A DNA stretch of 64,000 nucleotides from Echiichthys vipera (taxonomy: Eukaryota > Chordata > Actinopteri > Perciformes > Trachinidae): positions 4,888,301 through 4,952,300 of the forward strand of contig OY829653.1 of NCBI GenBank assembly GCA_963691815.1. Direction: 5' to 3'. Of this stretch, positions 22,461 through 33,996 are shown piece after piece (within the stretch, counting starts at the first letter, position 1; every line of letters starts with the position of its first letter). The position numbers were made by a program, and so were the translations under genes. The notes beneath the pieces are model-generated. The model searched no databases. It saw nothing but the letters and a program-made list of their open reading frames with translations, and was not told the origin of the DNA.

Positions 22461-22562
22461 GTAATTGCTGCAGTGGTTTTGGAATATCAGCTCTGAGGAT
22501 TATTGCCGGACTGTAACTGGATCAGATCTCCCATACCACCAATCCTTCCTCCATGAGGAAAG
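22461..22562 (+). other. arl4a: arl4a 5' UTR in the coding exon
   Basis: It follows a clear acceptor (TCTGCTTCCAG) and runs to the start codon. An upstream open frame begins at 22465 with ATG and overlaps the arl4a start in another frame, which might dampen translation. This is inferred from sequence only. Confidence 0.55.
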
Positions 22563-23165
22563 ATGGGGAATGGATTGTCAGAACAACCTAGCTTCCTCTC
22601 AAACGTCCCGTTCTTCCAGTCGTTTCACATCGCCATCCTCGGCCTGGACTCTGCGGGGAAGACCACCGTTCTGTACAGACTGCAGTTCAATGAGTTTGTG
22701 AACACGGTGCCCACCAAAGGTTTCAATGCGGAGAAGGTGAAAGTATCTCTGGGCGGCCACAGGACCGTGACGTTCCACTTCTGGGACGTCGGTGGGCAGG
22801 AGAAGCTGCGCCCTCTGTGGAAGTCCTACACGCGCTGCACGGACGGCATCATATTTGTGGTGGACTCTGTGGATGCAGAGCGCATGGAGGAGGCCAAGAC
22901 AGAGCTCCATAAAATCGCCAAGACCTCTGAAAACCAGGGGGTGCCCCTGCTGGTGGTAGCCAACAAACAGGACTTGAGACACTCTTTGGGACTCGCTGAA
23001 ATTGAGAAATTGCTGGCGTTGAAAGAACTGGGCCCTGCGACTCCCTGGCACCTGCAACCAACCTGCGCTATCATAGGCGATGGACTCAAGGAGGGTCTGG
23101 AGAGACTCCATGACATGATCCTTAAAAGGAGAAAGGCGCTGCGGCAGCAGAGGAAAAAGAGATAA
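22563..23165 (+). CDS. arl4a: ADP-ribosylation factor-like protein 4A
   Basis: A complete single-exon reading frame of 200 residues, the usual length for ARL4A. Gly2 fits N-myristoylation. The P-loop is GLDSAGKT at 27-34, the switch I Thr is Thr51 in PTKGF, the switch II motif is WDVGGQ with Gln79, and NKQD is at 134-137. The CAIIGDG segment at 168-174 serves as the last guanine contact. The C-terminus is strongly basic (KRRKALRQQRKKR), as in ARL4 proteins, where it aids membrane and nuclear targeting. ARL4 GTPases act at the plasma membrane, recruit cytohesin-type exchange factors and influence ARF6 and actin. The sequence is closer to ARL4A than ARL4C or ARL4D in memory (SEIEKLL, STPWHLQPTCAIIGDG). 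The ATG at 22563 starts MGNGLS. Which teleost paralogue (aa or ab) it is cannot be decided. Confidence 0.96.
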   Translation: MGNGLSEQPSFLSNVPFFQSFHIAILGLDSAGKTTVLYRLQFNEFVNTVPTKGFNAEKVKVSLGGHRTVTFHFWDVGGQEKLRPLWKSYTRCTDGIIFVVDSVDAERMEEAKTELHKIAKTSENQGVPLLVVANKQDLRHSLGLAEIEKLLALKELGPATPWHLQPTCAIIGDGLKEGLERLHDMILKRRKALRQQRKKR

Positions 23166-23920
23166 ACTTGTCATGAGAAAGACTTGTCTACTGTTATATG
23201 TGAAGGAATATTTTCCCCTGGGTGGATACAGACATCCACCGCAGGGTCCGATTCAAAATGCTGAGTTTTATCAGTCCAAAATTGTGATTTTAAGATTCCC
23301 GATCTTGGTCTTTTGAAGATGCTGTTGATCAGGAAGTGACACTTAGAGGAATACAGTATGAAGATGAGAAAGTTTCAGACACGTGTGGATATGATATAAA
23401 GAGTTTATGTGGATTAAAAAACACTGAGGGTTCGGGGTCTGGAAGGGTGATAGAAGTTAAAGGATGCTGTATGTTTCATGAATGGCTGTTCCAAACGATT
23501 ACCAAAAATAATTTAAGAAAAGGCTTTGACTCGTTGAAGGAATATTTGGTAAATGATTGAACATTGTTACACCAGAGGGGGTAAATGAAATGTACATCGG
23601 TTTTATTTTACTGTTATTATACCGTGTTAATTTTTTACACTGGACTTTCTTTGTGAAAGAAAAGTATTATCATGCATTATCGCATTATTATCCATTTGCT
23701 TGCTGTCTTATATCTCGTTTCTTTTTTTAAAAAAAGCACTTTAGAGTATCACTTCATATGAAGTTTACTGTTTTTAAAATAGAGCATATTGTGTTGGATT
23801 TGACAGAAATGTTTTGGCAAAATGCAACTGATGCTACTGTAGGTTGTCCACATTGGCTACATTGTCATTAGACAGGTTATGCATTATGTTTTGCTTAATA
23901 AAACATATTTAGAGCTATTT
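23166..23920 (+). other. arl4a: arl4a 3' UTR with poly(A) signal
   Basis: AT-rich sequence after the stop with AATAAA at 23897-23902. ATTTA-like words are present but not dense. A small open frame within it (23336-23560) shows no family resemblance. Confidence 0.6.
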
Positions 23921-25176
23921 TGACAGTGGTATGGAGGCTGTTATTTCCACTTTGTTATTCAGGAGCTCATATAAGCAGGTACTCGAAGATGTTTATGATT
24001 GTAACCTTCAGTCTGTTTAGGTGGTAGCCAGCTTGAGCTTTGAAAAGCTTGTTTGAATCTGTGGAATATGGTCGAAACAAGCAACATGTGAGAACATCTG
24101 CCAGTGCGTCCTTTAACAAGGCCCCAAAACACCAGTTTCCCAGTGGAGCTGCTGTAGCGCTGACGTTAGAGGACGAGTCGTCTTGACACATGTAAATGTT
24201 ATGCACAAGAAAAACAAAAAAACATGTTCAGTCAACCCGTGCTCTAATTATCACTTGGAAAAAATGTCTTCGGTTTCATTTTAAGCAACTTGCACAATGA
24301 TTGTGTTGACACAGGAACACATACCCAAAACCTGAAGGTCCAATCACGTTGAGGCGTGGAGTGCTGTGTTGTCTGCAATGAAAACTTTGACATGCCCTTT
24401 ATTATAGCTTTTGTTTCTCGCTCTCTTGACTTCTGCAGTTTAAAAGGGTTAAGAGGTGCACTTAGGCAGCATTGGCAGGTAATGTTGTCAGGGCAGTCTG
24501 GAGGCCGGACCCAGTACAACAGGCTGGGGCAGGAGACTGCAGCCAGGGGCATTACAGAGTATTTTGGGACTGAGCTGGGCCGATAGCAGCCCTGTGTATT
24601 AACGCCATTTGCTCTCCCATTCCTTTGAAACAATTAATGACTGTGAAGCCTGACGGGCCAGTGCACCAGCTGGCTTTCTAAAATAACTGTGATGCAGATT
24701 TGCACCACTCACAGGCTGAATTGCCAAACATCCTCACCACATAAATATCTGTTCCACTTAAATGTGATAATTGTGACCTTGATGTGGGCTTTTGGTGCTG
24801 GTTCTCAGGGGGTCCGTTGGATTTATAAATAAAAGATACAAGTCCTTAGCAGCACTTATTTTCACACATTGGAATTACTTTATAGGGCTACAACAGCCCA
24901 TTTCAGTCAAGGGGATACTTTCTGATTAATATACATCTGTTTTCTGTCTTTTAAAGAAATTAGATCGATAAAAGCAGAAGGGAACATGGCAGGAGAGAGA
25001 GAGGAGTAGCGATTTGAACCCAGTGTTTTGTTTCTCTGAAGTTGATGAATCATGTTTTTGTGTTGGGAGGCTGAGGTGCCTCTTCCCAACTTGTTTGCCA
25101 AGGAAGGAAACTCAAAGGTCAAAGGCAAATAACACTTTTCCTGATCCTATTTCCTGTTCTCTGAAAGCCACGTCAG
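23921..25176. other. Gene desert start; possible regulatory stretch
   Basis: No gene is supported. The part 24590-24830 is unique-looking with AATTAATGACTG, GATGCAGATTTGCACC and AATGTGATAATTGTGACC words. It resembles the style of conserved non-coding elements, but there is no proof here. Confidence 0.3.
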
Positions 25177-25209
<33 letters not shown>

Positions 25210-25228
25210 CGTGTGCATGTGTGTGTGT
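25177..25228. repeat. (CT)n(GT)n compound microsatellite
   Basis: About ten CT units are followed by an imperfect GT run. Confidence 0.92.
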
Positions 25229-26262
25229 AAATCAATTAATATGTCCTGTCCTGCTTTTCCTTGTATGCACTCCAGGCCATTTCTTTTGATCTGCTGAAGC
25301 ACTCACCGGGGGTGTACTGTTTGTTATTGGCTCTGTAAATCAAAAATCTTGTTACCTGTCTTTTGCTGACTCAGTTTAATACGTCTAAAACCACATGGCC
25401 AGACAAATAACCACTATTACTTTTCTTGCATGAAGAAAGGGCTCCATCCGTCCAATCCTTTCTCCCAGTCTTTATCCTGGTTCTCGTGAAGTCTCCAGTG
25501 AAAGGTGGATTAGGGTGAATAAATCTCGTGTCCAGGGGCCACGCATTAACCCATTAACCTCGGATAGTGTGCTTTGCACGAAAACTCTCCAACCAACATG
25601 AAGTAAAAGCACACTGCAGGGCCCTCACGAGCATGTCTTATTGGGAGGAGCTCAACCGTGCAAGAATTCCCTCCCATTATTGCTTTTATACTTTACGGGA
25701 GACACGCCTAAGGCATGATTGAGTTTGGCAGTTATTTTCCAGGTTGGGCGGCACGCAGCTGAATACAGTACAAAATGTTCTACCGTGTGTTTGATGTGTA
25801 GAGCAATTACATTCTTCTGCAACATATGATGGAGCTGGGAGGAGCTGCTGGTTCCAGAAAGATTTACCCGCACCGTAAATTCCCCACGTCAAAGTTTCTC
25901 TTTTCATGAAATCCTGTGTTACTTCACATAGACACGCCCCTGAAACACTGTCATGTAGGAAGACAAGTCATCAAAGGGTCATTTAACCGTACTATAGATT
26001 TGTGTTGTCTTCATCTGTCCTGATTAATCCAACCTACATTTTAATAAATGATGTTTTCCATACAACAGATGACTGTAAATACCACAATACCCATGAGCCT
26101 CAGCCACTGTTGCCATGGAAGCCAGTTACTAGTGTCCAAGATGTAGCAGATTCAGAAAGTGCAAATAAGGACAAAAAAAACAACCATTTGTATTACCAAA
26201 TATCCCGCTCTATGTAACGCTGTGAAATGATCACGATGTTTACTTTAAGGCAACAAAAGGTG
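25229..26262. other. Intergenic, nothing recognised
   Basis: Mixed-composition sequence with a few short open frames on both strands and no motifs. Confidence 0.4.
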
Positions 26263-26610
26263 ATGGTTAGAAGAATTCCCCGCAACGGGGAAAATTCGAT
26301 TTTTTCACTCTATTATTATTATTCATGTTACACACACACACACACAGGCCCGAAATACACACACACACGCACAGACAGGACCTATATACATGCAATTAAT
26401 GGAGAGATGTCAGAGAGCAGGGGCTGCCAGTGACCAGGAAAAGTTGGGGGGTTCGGTGCTTTGCTCAACGGCACCTCGGCAGTGCCCAGGAGATGAACTG
26501 GCACCTCTCCAGCCGTCAGTCCACGCTCCATTCATGGTCCACACAGGGACTCAAACCGGCGACCCTACGGTTCCCAGCCAAGTCACCTATGGACTGAGCT
26601 ACTGAACACC
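26263..26610 (-). mobile_element. SINE family C, near full length
   Basis: On the minus strand the head reads GTAGCTCAGTCCATAGGTGA with a B-box-like GGTTTGAGTCCC, a tRNA-like promoter. The body includes CTGGCAGCCCC and GACATCTCTCCATTAATTGC, and the tail ends near CCCCGTTGCGGGGAATTC. Two short CA runs interrupt the body. Related copies lie at 44524-44700 and 59863-60350. Confidence 0.72.
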
Positions 26611-27756
26611 ACAGTTACCATTAAATGACTTAAGCAACAAAATAACTGGTTAGGATCAGAAGAAAGGTTTGGCTCAGTAGCCTACTTTAAGGACCCGTTC
26701 ACCATCCCGACTCTCCTCCCTGTGCAGATTTTAGCGCTCTTATACAACATCACCTGATTTCTACAGGAATAAATATGTGGAATGCACATACACATGCACA
26801 TTTCCGTAGTGAAAGTGAATAAGGACGGCCTAAAAAACACACTATAATTGCTGAATTCAACTAACATGGACCCAACCCTGACCTTAAACTTCCAGTAGCT
26901 TAAGTCATTTGATTGGATGTTTCTCTCTGATATGCTTCTTGTGAGTCATGACCGACACGTTATCAAAGAACCCAGATTTTTTTCGAACATGTTGTTTTGG
27001 TGATTCAACGAGGGGAGCTTCAGGTTCACACAAGCCCTGGAACTGCCGCTTACATAACACTGTCTCTGCAAGAGAGAGAAACTTAGTTCATGAACTCTGG
27101 ATGCCCAAAATAACTACTCCTGCTTCACTGGTTTTCAAGCTCTTTCAAACCAAAGGCACCCCTACAATACGGACATGCACCTTTTTCAGATGAGACAACA
27201 CCGTGTGCTGTAGTGGGAAGTATGCTAAAGGTTAAATAGCTTTCACGTAAGGCCTTTTATCCTTAAAACAGCAACAAGCAAATCCTGTCTTCATGTGAGC
27301 TGCGGACATTTTGTGGGTGTGGAGGCAGTAGCTCTGACTTTGTGGTTTTCTCATATGAACACTGAACAGGTGCAGACATTGTCCGAAGTTGCCTTTTCAC
27401 TCGCTGGAAAGGAAGAAAGTGCTGCAAAGACTGCAACACGACAACTATTCTTAATGTGCTGTGTTGCGGTATTTGCAGCGCGTTGTCTAAATGCTGCGCA
27501 TGTTGTCAAATTGATGGAGATGTTTTCTTAATTCGCTTGTGTTTTGTCTATTTGCATGTGTTTTCTTAAGTTCCAGTGCCGTGAGCTCTCAGGGCAACAG
27601 TACGAGCCGCATGATAGACACATAGGCTCAATCTACCATTACACAGACTTTGCGCTAGAGTCATTAAGACATTGGCGTTTATTCGTGTGACATTTTAAGG
27701 CGCTGTACTCCAAGATATAGTGGAGTTATGGCGTCCTGAGCAGAGAATGAAGTTAC
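26611..27756. other. Intergenic, nothing recognised
   Basis: There is no supported gene or known repeat. The frame at 27295-27531 has no conserved motif. Confidence 0.4.
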
Positions 27757-27905
<149 letters not shown>

Positions 27906-28440
27906 CCGGAGGGGGAAGATACAGTCAATGAATCTATTGAACGACAGCAGACTTTATACAATTAATGCTTGGGGGTTGTATTCTGTCGTTGTCGTATGTT
28001 GAGCAGCCATCGATGAGTGTGAGTTTCTCCGTTGTTTGTTTTCGCACGTGCAAAATGCTCGTGCGTGGCCGTGAAAAAAAACGTTTTTACATTTCACATA
28101 TCGGAGAACGGTGTGTGAGAGCTGTGCGGATTGATTTTGAGCTCATCTCCTTTCAATGATTCCCACTGGAGCATGAGGTTAAAATAAGTAGGACATAAAA
28201 GGGAAACTGAACATGCATGCAGCATGCATATGGGTGTGTGTGTGTGATCTGTAAAAGCCTTTATCGACCTTGAACCAGAGGCTTCACTGTTAACACTCAG
28301 CCTCCACAACACGTGCATGCGCAGATGCACACAAAGAATTCTTTGAAACCCAAGGTGTCCTTTGGATATGAAAGTAAGGATGTGCATGTTTTGGTGTAAT
28401 GCTGTTTAGGGAGGCACCACAAAGCTCTTTTTTTTAGCAT
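27906..28440. other. Intergenic, nothing recognised
   Basis: A brief GT run occurs near 28233. The rest is unremarkable. Confidence 0.4.
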
Positions 28441-28760
28441 GGCCGTGACACAGTAATATTTGTGTCAAACTGCACAACTTCACTTTCCCATAAATCTACC
28501 CCCACAGGGTTCTCCTGTTCTGCTGAGTTTGGAGATTTACCCCATTATGTACTTAAAAAAGGGGACATTGCAATATGCATACTCCTAGCCTGCTTATTAT
28601 GCGAGGTTATCATGACAGGATTCATTTTTCTTCCCCCAGTCTATTGAGAGCGAGTGGCCTATTTACATGTGAATTCCTCCCGTAGCCCTGCAGCCTCGCT
28701 CAAAGTAGCGAACGGGGCCACCTGCAAGGGGAGAGGGGAGGAGGAGGAGGAGGAAGGAGG
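28441..28760. promoter_or_regulatory. Candidate conserved non-coding element
   Basis: Unique-looking sequence with TTTACCCCATTATGTACTTA, ATTGCAATATGCATACTCC and GCTTATTATGCGAGG words (octamer- and homeobox-like), grading into a GGA-rich run. No repeat was recognised. The function is a guess from style only. Confidence 0.25.
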
Positions 28761-29114
28761 AGGGAGACGCTGTTTGAGGAGCTAGAGAAGTGCACTCCTG
28801 TTTTCTTTGGTGCAGAGAAGAGAAGCTGGGTTTCTTTAATCCCTGGGATCCATGGAGACTGAGAGGGAGCTGTGGCAACACGAACACAGGCAAAAACAGA
28901 ATACTCACCTGAATACTGATCCTCCATCAGAGGGAAGCGCGTTGATAAGACTTTTTTCTATTGCTGCTGGTGATTTTACATCCTGGCCTGAATATAATAC
29001 ATTTGCAAATAGCAGATGTGTGTTAAAATTAACATTATCTCCTTAAAAATATGTTTTGATGCTGCCAACAAAATCTGCTTTTCCAAATGCAGGAAACAGA
29101 AATTTCTCGTAAAA

Positions 29115-29300
29115 GTGCTTTGACGTACTCGTACTTTTCCTGAGTATTCCCATTTTATGCTACTTTATACTTCTGCTTCACTACATTTCCGGGGGAAATA
29201 TTCTACTTTTTGTAGCAATACATTTATTTGACAGCTATAGTTGTTGTGTGTTTTTACATATAAAAACATATGATATACTTTTATGACATGATGAATTATA
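29115..29300 (+). mobile_element. Miniature hAT-like family, left half of a split copy
   Basis: It contains GTACTCGTACTTTTCCTGAG, TATGCTACTTTATACTTCTG and ATTTGACAGCTATAGTTG. The matching right half starts near 29946, beyond a LINE insertion. Confidence 0.6.
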
Positions 29301-29448
29301 TTAGGGACTTATTCTCAAAATCAAAAATACTGAAACTCACCGATCTGGTTTCCAAACAGCACAAATCATGTTTAGAGCAACAAACAACTTTGTAAACTTT
29401 GTTTAGAGCAACAAACAACTCGTTACCAGTAAATATTCAAGCAGAGAA

Positions 29449-29494
29449 GGGGGGGGGGGGGGGGGTTATAATCTGAGGGGGGAGGGGGGGGGGG
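29449..29494. repeat. Poly-G runs
   Basis: There are G runs of 17 (29449-29465) and about 6 and 10 (29477-29494), split by short AT words. The sequence is prone to assembly error. Confidence 0.9.
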
Positions 29495-29504
29495 ATCTAA
29501 AACA

Positions 29505-29945
29505 TCTGTATGCACGCTCAACTTTAAAAACCTTTTGCATTTCAACATGTGGAGTGAAACTGTGGAACAGACGAGCAGAGGAGCTCAGACGACGTCCAAC
29601 CATGAGCGAATTCAAACAACAGTACAAACGGACGGTGTTCACAAGGTACAGGGAAGAAGAGGGGTCTGACAAACACTAGGGTTCTCACTTTTTGCCATAC
29701 TTGTCATTTATTTATTTTTACACAAAAATTGTGTTGTTTGTTGTTTATTGTTTGTTTTGTTGAGAGTATAAAAAAAACAGGAAGCTATATAATAGATACT
29801 AAGTGGAGAAGGGGTAGGAATTAATCAGCTGATGCTTCTTCCTGCTCCTTTTCAAACATACAAAGGGTTTTTAATGACTCGTGCTTTAAGTGTCATTTAT
29901 TTTTTTCATATGTTTGAAATAAAGCATTCATTCATTCATTCATTC
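29505..29945 (+). mobile_element. LINE 3' end (last codons, UTR and tail)
   Basis: In one frame the sequence reads TCGVKLWNRRAEELRRRPTM, then SEFKQQYKRTVFTRYREEE and GSDKH with TAG at 29677. This is the typical last part of a fish L2/Rex-type reverse transcriptase product (G.LWN..EEL...FK..YK). The UTR contains GCTTCTTCCTGCTCCTTTTC and TTTGAAATAAAGC, and it ends in an ATTC repeat tail. The 5' part of the element is missing, as in most LINE copies. Confidence 0.78.
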
Positions 29946-30100
29946 TACCCAGTGGTATACAAAGTGCTCATTACATTACAGTTTTCTAACGTGTATTTAT
30001 TGGTGGTAAAAACTGAATAGGAGCCAGTCTGCAAAATAAGCACTTTCGCTTTTGATACTTAAAGTACATTCAGCTGATAATACTTATTGTAACTTATCCA
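29946..30100 (+). mobile_element. Miniature hAT-like family, right half of a split copy
   Basis: CCCAGTGGTATACAAAGTGC, CAAAATAAGCACTTTCGCTT and TGATACTTAAAGTACATTCA continue the family from where 29115-29300 stops. The LINE therefore probably landed inside it. Confidence 0.55.
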
Positions 30101-31974
30101 TGACGGTTGTAGAAGTTTCTCTTCACACAGTTTGAGATTTGAGAAGCAGAAGTCAGCACTAAAACTTTCACTTTTAAAGATTGCGTTGTACTGGCATTTT
30201 GATAATGCGGAAAAAAATGTCACAGTGCAAGTTTGTGTCAAAGACAGGGTAAGGTGGCGTCATTACACAAAATCTAATCTGCTTAAAATGTGCGACACTG
30301 TCCGTCGGACTATTGTGATGTGAATAATACAAATTGTAACCACAATACATGCACCATATTACTGATAAACTGCCCCCTTTGTCCCTTTAGCAAAACCTGC
30401 GAAGTTAAATGTTGTTTCATTAAAACACAACTATACGCGGCCACGTGGGCACTGCAACAGGGTCTTTCACCACGGATGGGTGACATTGTTCATGCAGTGA
30501 CAGACATTCCTTGGCTCAGCCTGTGTGAAAGCCTCTTTGTCGAGGTGATGATTGCTCTTTCACCTCTCCCTCTTCGTCTGAGCGAGCATTGACTAGCTGC
30601 AGCTGGAACGAGGACAAGGACAAAATCTGTGTGTGCGTGGGTACGATGGGCAAATTACTTTTTTTTCATTCTCTCTACCGTTTTGACCTTGAACCTTGGG
30701 CTGCACAGTAAAACCCACTCCACATCCACAAACGCACCCATGTCCAGACACAAATTGAGTCCACAAAGAGCCGTGTCCCCTCCAGACCGGGTATTGTGAG
30801 GCACAAGCCTGTGAAATCTGTCTTTGGTCTTGTTTGGGCGTGAGGGATTACGGTGGGTTTAGGCTGCGGTCTCCAAAGCTTTATGTTCGCACACTGACTG
30901 ATGGGGAAATTCATGGCAGAGCAGTGGGCTCAGTGGAGTTTCATCATTCAGCAGATGAGAGGCCCCAAAATAGTCCCTCGAGTCAGTGCTTTGTGCAACC
31001 AGCAAGTTATGTTACATGGTTAGCTGAGCTTGACATCACAAACTCAACAAAAAAGGAATAAAATCGCACAATTTGCAGATCAGATCTTTGGTTGAAACGT
31101 GGGAGCGAAGCCTCAATGCTGTGTGTCTTTGCATGTAATTACACTTTTGAATAAACTGCAGTGCAATATTTTAAGTTAAAATGTCACTATAGTCTGTTGT
31201 TCTGCCTCCTAAATTATCCAGTGCATCTGTCGTAGGTTGATACACTTGTCAGAAGCCTTTTAGTGAATAAAGATGCAGGCCGGTTGTTTTGTCTAGACGC
31301 TCTGCCCTCCGTGTGATTACAATTGAAATTCAAATCAGATACTGTCTGTGATTCACCTAAACACCTCTGAGCAGTGTCAGCGCTGAAACTAATTCCCAAA
31401 CCAAAGTAAAAAGATGTTGCAAGGGTTCACACACAGAGGTCCTACACATGTCTTCTCTCCTCGGATATTTTAATTGCATGATGTTTGCCTCATGAGATAG
31501 AGTACAGTGGAGAGAAGAGACACATGCAGCATGCAGGTCATACGTGGGATTCCAGATATTTTGTAAGCAAATAACACAAGTCATGTCCATCACTAGGTTT
31601 TGTGTACTTGCTAGTTTCAAAATTGTGATTTACTAAATCTGGTTGCACCATTAACATTTAAAAATATTTTATCAGGGAAAGACTTCGTACATAATTTAAC
31701 AGGCCAAAGAATAAACGTTACACTTTTTAAAAGAAGGTAAAACCCTTTTTTGTTTGTATATGTGGGGAAGCATTGAGTTAGTAGTAATCATGCAGATTGG
31801 AACAAGAAGGAAATAAATTGATAATGTCATGAAATATTTGTGTTGTGAGTTAGGGGTATGGTTGCAGTTCAGAATGACTGGAAGATATCCAGTTATTGTA
31901 ACCTAAACATAAAGTTTTATAACAGCTGCACCTGACAGAGGGTGTAACTAATTAATGTCAACTAATTTGAGTGG
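30101..31974. other. Intergenic, nothing recognised
   Basis: No gene, RNA or known repeat is supported; the open frames here are short and unrelated to each other. Confidence 0.4.
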
Positions 31975-32041
31975 TAGCTGGGATCGGCTCCAGCCACCCC
32001 GAACCCCGATGGGGACAACGGTTAAAGATGGATGGATGGAT
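31975..32041 (+). mobile_element. SINE family A, 3' fragment
   Basis: GGTAGCTGGGATCGGCTCCAG, CCGATGGGGACAACGG and a GATGGATGGATGGA tail match the last 65 bp of the copy at 34734-35108. Confidence 0.72.
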
Positions 32042-32311
32042 AATGTGTGTGGTGCAAGCGGTTATAATTTAATGATGTGTAGATCTCCAAAAAAAGGGTA
32101 AGTTTGCCATTATGCGTAGCTCCAGGTTCAACTCAGTTGCCAGAATAAAATGTTAGTTCCCATTCCCTTTTCATCACATACCGACACTTCCTTCAGGACC
32201 CTTGGCGTCACTTTTCGACACAAGGTTCAAAAGGCGATCACCATCTATTCACATGGTAACGGTTCTCTGTTAGGACCCCTCTAGGAGTCCTGCTGTAAAA
32301 AAAACGAACTA

Positions 32312-32805
32312 AAGGCGCACTCACACTGTCCATCTGTACCGTGCCCCAGGACATGTCACAGCTAAAGTCTAGTTTGTTTGACCAGTTTGAGTGCAAGCGG
32401 TTTGCACATGTACGAGCACGAGCGTGCGCACGTGTACGAGCACGAGGCCTACGGCGGTTCTGACGTCATTTTAAGTGCGCCTGTTGGGACATAGAAAAAA
32501 GAAGGAGGGACCATGCATGGACATTTAAAACAATGACGGCGAAAGGTTCATGATATTATACAAAATATTCAGAAACAATCGGACAAGACGCACAAAAACT
32601 CTGAGGTCTACGGAAAGATTTGTAAACAAAGCGACGCATCGCGATGACGTCAATCAATGCGTGTGACGTGTTACGGCGTGATGACGTATAGGCAGCAACA
32701 AGCATTCACCGAGGCCCAGGTAGTGTGAGTACAAACAGGCCTGGAGGGGGGACAAGGACCCTAAAGCACGGGGCACGGGACGGATGGACAGTGTGAGTGC
32801 GCCCT
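32312..32805. mobile_element. Non-autonomous DNA transposon with 36-bp inverted repeats
   Basis: The ends 32312-32347 and 32770-32805 are inverted repeats agreeing at about 33 of 36 positions; the common core is GCGCACTCACACTGTCCATC. Flanks AAACGAAC and AAATGAAC are a likely 8-bp target duplication, consistent with the hAT superfamily. Internally GTACGAGCACGAG occurs twice. There is no transposase. A second, partial copy lies at 49953-50137. Confidence 0.82.
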
Positions 32806-33954
32806 AAATGAACGTCACTTGTTTAGGTCTAGGTCACGTGGTTAGGTTTAGGAAAAGATAATGATTTGTGTTAACACAACTAAAAATAGTTAAGTTCTTG
32901 GTCTCAGCATCTAATATAGATGCAAATGGTTTTTCATTGGAGTTGAAAGCCCAGTGCGGCTTATTCAGACCCGCAGGGCGACTGAAGCATTTAGTGGAAT
33001 GTGTTTGACTCGATTCTGTCCTCTCTTCTTGAACCTTTATGGACACCAACTGCTCACAATGACTCACTCCACATTACCTCAAAATCCAATTGTTTTTATT
33101 GGAATCACATTGGAGCATAATCTAATCTGCAGTGAAACCTACACACCACCATTTTGTTCCACCTCTAAATGAGAGGCGTTGACGTCTCAACTGTTGTGTT
33201 GTTTTCCTCTCTCCTGGTGTAATGAAGCCGATGCTCTTGGTATTAACAGGACGTCTCCTCGGATATTGGCAATAACACTGATGGAGGTATTTAAAGAGCC
33301 ACAACATGAGGAGTCTCCACTTGGAGTTCATTAACTGCAAAGAAAGGGGTGGCTGAATAATGAACTGGGTCCTTTTTAGCTGGGACGAGGAAGGGGCGGG
33401 GTTTTTTATATTGATGTTCCCCAATGATTAACATTACTGCCTCGCCGGTCAGAGCTTCCCAATCTGCCTGGATTTCCATGGCAATCGGAGCTGCCCCTTC
33501 ACTGCAGGAGCCTGGAGCTTCACGAAGCTGAAGTTTTCTGCCTGGTTACACTGATGTGAGATATGTTGAAGGGTGGTGCGGTTGAGGACCATCTGACTCA
33601 CAGCGTAGCAGAAGTTGCAGATAAGAGAGGATTGATTGGGTTTTTATGGAGTCTGGGTTTGTGTGCAGACATGCCCTTATCTGCAACACAGTCTGGGGTG
33701 CCTGGGGATACCCGTCTTACCCCTGTAGGTGGAGAAGCTGCACTTTGTCTTGTCAGCCACAGAGTCAGAACTTGATGCCTTGGTTAGGCCTTTATCTTTA
33801 GAAAAAGCCCCAAAAAGTCAACATCTGAGTCCATCGGAAATCTTATCAACTGTCCCCCTGCTGCGGCATCAGAGGCGGGTGTGGAGTGGAACAATCAGGC
33901 TGCAGGTTTTCTATGAGAACCAGACTCCCAACTCCTACACGGTGTAAAACCTCC
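32806..33954. other. Intergenic, nothing recognised
   Basis: No supported gene. Parts of 33480-33800 are unique-looking but show no clear motif. Confidence 0.35.
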
Positions 33955-33996
33955 GGGGGATGGGCAGGGGGGTGGGGGGTGCAGGGGTGGGCTGGG
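33955..33996 (+). other. G-quadruplex-prone stretch
   Basis: Seven runs of three or more G occur within 42 bp, separated by loops of mostly one to four bases. This satisfies the usual quadruplex pattern. Any role is unknown. Confidence 0.7.

Noticed and set aside
22599..23174. 191-codon minus-strand frame opposite arl4a
   Set aside because: It is the mirror of a conserved GC-balanced coding exon and has no family motif or splice context.
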